From: JADHUC01 sp964617665
GTDB lineage: Bacteria > Planctomycetota > Planctomycetia > Pirellulales > Pirellulaceae
Assembly: GCA_964617665.1 (NCBI GenBank)
Contig: CAZUAH010000681.1
Location: 1 to 7,089 of the forward strand
Length of the DNA: 7,089 bases
Direction of reading: 5' to 3'
The notes under the pieces: model-generated
What the model was told of the DNA's origin: nothing
Databases searched by the model: none
What the model saw: only the letters and a program-made list of their open reading frames with translations
Translations under genes and position numbers: made by a program
Part shown: in pieces, positions 6,496-7,089 of the stretch
Layout of the letters: every line of letters starts with the position of its first letter
Position numbering within the stretch: the first letter of the stretch is position 1

Positions 6496-7059
6496 GTGGG
6501 CGCTTTGGACGTAGACGAAGTGACTCGGCTGTATTTCGACCGAATCCATCGCGCTGCGTTGGTATTGACCGGTAATCCTTGGGATGCCGAGGACCTTGCT
6601 CAGGAGACGTTTCTGTTTCTGTCCGATAAGCCAGGCAATTTCAAAGGAAATAGCAGTCCGTACACATGGCTGTACGGCGTGTTGCTCAATTTGGAGCGGC
6701 GTCATCGGCGTCGTCATGGGACTTGGCGGCGGAAATTTCGAGTGCTCTGCGAAAACCAATCGTACAGACCGCAAACCACGCCTGCCGCCGAGACGCCAGT
6801 TGAAGTCGCTGAATGGAAAGCCAGCTTGTGGGCCAAAGTCGCGCAACTGCCCGACGGCCAGCGTCAGACGTTGGTGTTGCGTTTCAGCGAAAGTTTGCAG
6901 TACCACGAAATCGCCGACGCTCTGGAATGCCCTTTGGGAACGGTGAAGTCACGAATCTACCACGGTCTGATGGCGCTGCGTCGTCTACTCGAAGAAGAAA
7001 GCGACGACTTGCGCGAATCGCCACAGCATCCCTACGAGGATCTGATCCATGCGATTTAG
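6496..7059 (+). CDS. ECF-family RNA polymerase sigma factor
   Basis: ECF sigma factors redirect RNA polymerase to a small regulon in response to a signal, usually under control of an anti-sigma factor. The 187-residue protein has only the two minimal domains. Region 2 (about 9-75) includes LTGNPWDAEDLAQETFLFL (24-42), the usual D-x-E-D-L-x-Q-E-x-F pattern, and YTWLYGVLLNLERRHRRR (56-73) for -10 recognition. A variable linker (about 76-105) follows. Region 4 (about 108-165) includes LPDGQRQTLVLRF and a helix-turn-helix EIADALECPLGTVKSRIYHG (138-157) for -35 binding. The start is GTG 6496, supported by AGGA 8 nt upstream; starts further upstream add Cys-rich residues that look like translated non-coding DNA. 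Its last 11 nt overlap the next gene, so it is translationally coupled to it. It is divergent from the galT-like gene. I cannot assign an ECF subgroup with confidence. Confidence 0.92.
   Translation: MGALDVDEVTRLYFDRIHRAALVLTGNPWDAEDLAQETFLFLSDKPGNFKGNSSPYTWLYGVLLNLERRHRRRHGTWRRKFRVLCENQSYRPQTTPAAETPVEVAEWKASLWAKVAQLPDGQRQTLVLRFSESLQYHEIADALECPLGTVKSRIYHGLMALRRLLEEESDDLRESPQHPYEDLIHAI
7036..7040 (+). promoter_or_regulatory. Ribosome binding site inside the sigma factor gene
   Basis: GAGGA lies 8 nt before ATG 7049, within the last codons of the sigma factor gene. Its strength and spacing are the main evidence that a second gene starts here. Confidence 0.6.
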
Positions 7060-7089
7060 GCACCGAGTGATTCCTCCCGATCAACCGCC
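7049..7089 (+). CDS. Start of a downstream gene, probably the sigma factor's regulator (partial)
   Basis: ATG 7049 opens a frame that overlaps the sigma factor stop by 11 nt and stays open to the end of the window (13 full codons, beginning MRFRHRVIPPDQP). A GAGGA site 8 nt upstream and the overlap indicate translational coupling. In ECF operons the coupled second gene is often an anti-sigma factor, so that is the likeliest identity. The few visible residues show no zinc-finger (HxxxCxxC) or membrane motif, so the function is inferred from position only. Confidence 0.5.
   Translation, partial: MRFRHRVIPPDQP

Overview
The window reads as chromosomal DNA from a Gram-negative bacterium with a true outer membrane, since it carries a TonB-dependent receptor barrel. 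The style suggests a planctomycete of the Pirellulales/Rhodopirellula type: receptor wording in the C-terminal barrel, several starts without Shine-Dalgarno (SD) sites, loosely packed small operons, and a GalT-like gene paired with a GH57 enzyme. That assignment is an inference from gene style; no ribosomal marker is present. I see no tRNA, rRNA, CRISPR array, insertion sequence or prophage gene.

Layout, left to right. (1) Positions 24-1799 (+) hold the C-terminal beta-barrel of a TonB-dependent outer-membrane receptor. Its frame is closed upstream by a TAA at 21-23, so the plug and signal peptide are absent or frameshifted. (2) Positions 1800-2016 are non-coding, with one strong hairpin. (3) Positions 2017-2352 (+) encode a small helical protein of unknown function, followed 9 nt later by bioD (2362-3069, +), dethiobiotin synthetase. 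(4) Converging on bioD is a two-gene minus-strand unit: a GalT-family nucleotidyltransferase (6333-5329), then, after 70 nt, a large intracellular GH57 4-alpha-glucanotransferase/amylase (5258-3090). (5) A 162-nt divergent intergenic region (6334-6495) is packed with nested palindromes. (6) On its far side, an ECF sigma factor (6496-7059, +) overlaps the start of another gene running off the end, very likely its regulator.

How the genes may work together: the galT/GH57 pair points to cytoplasmic glucan and sugar-nucleotide metabolism. The GalT-like protein has features of the plant ADP-glucose phosphorylase branch (HAHSQ active site, second CxxC zinc site, matching C-terminal motif), so a link to glycogen turnover is at least as plausible as Leloir galactose metabolism. 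The ECF sigma factor shares its upstream region with this pair, so co-regulation is possible but not shown. The most conspicuous unexplained structure is the cluster of inverted and tandem repeats at 6365-6429.
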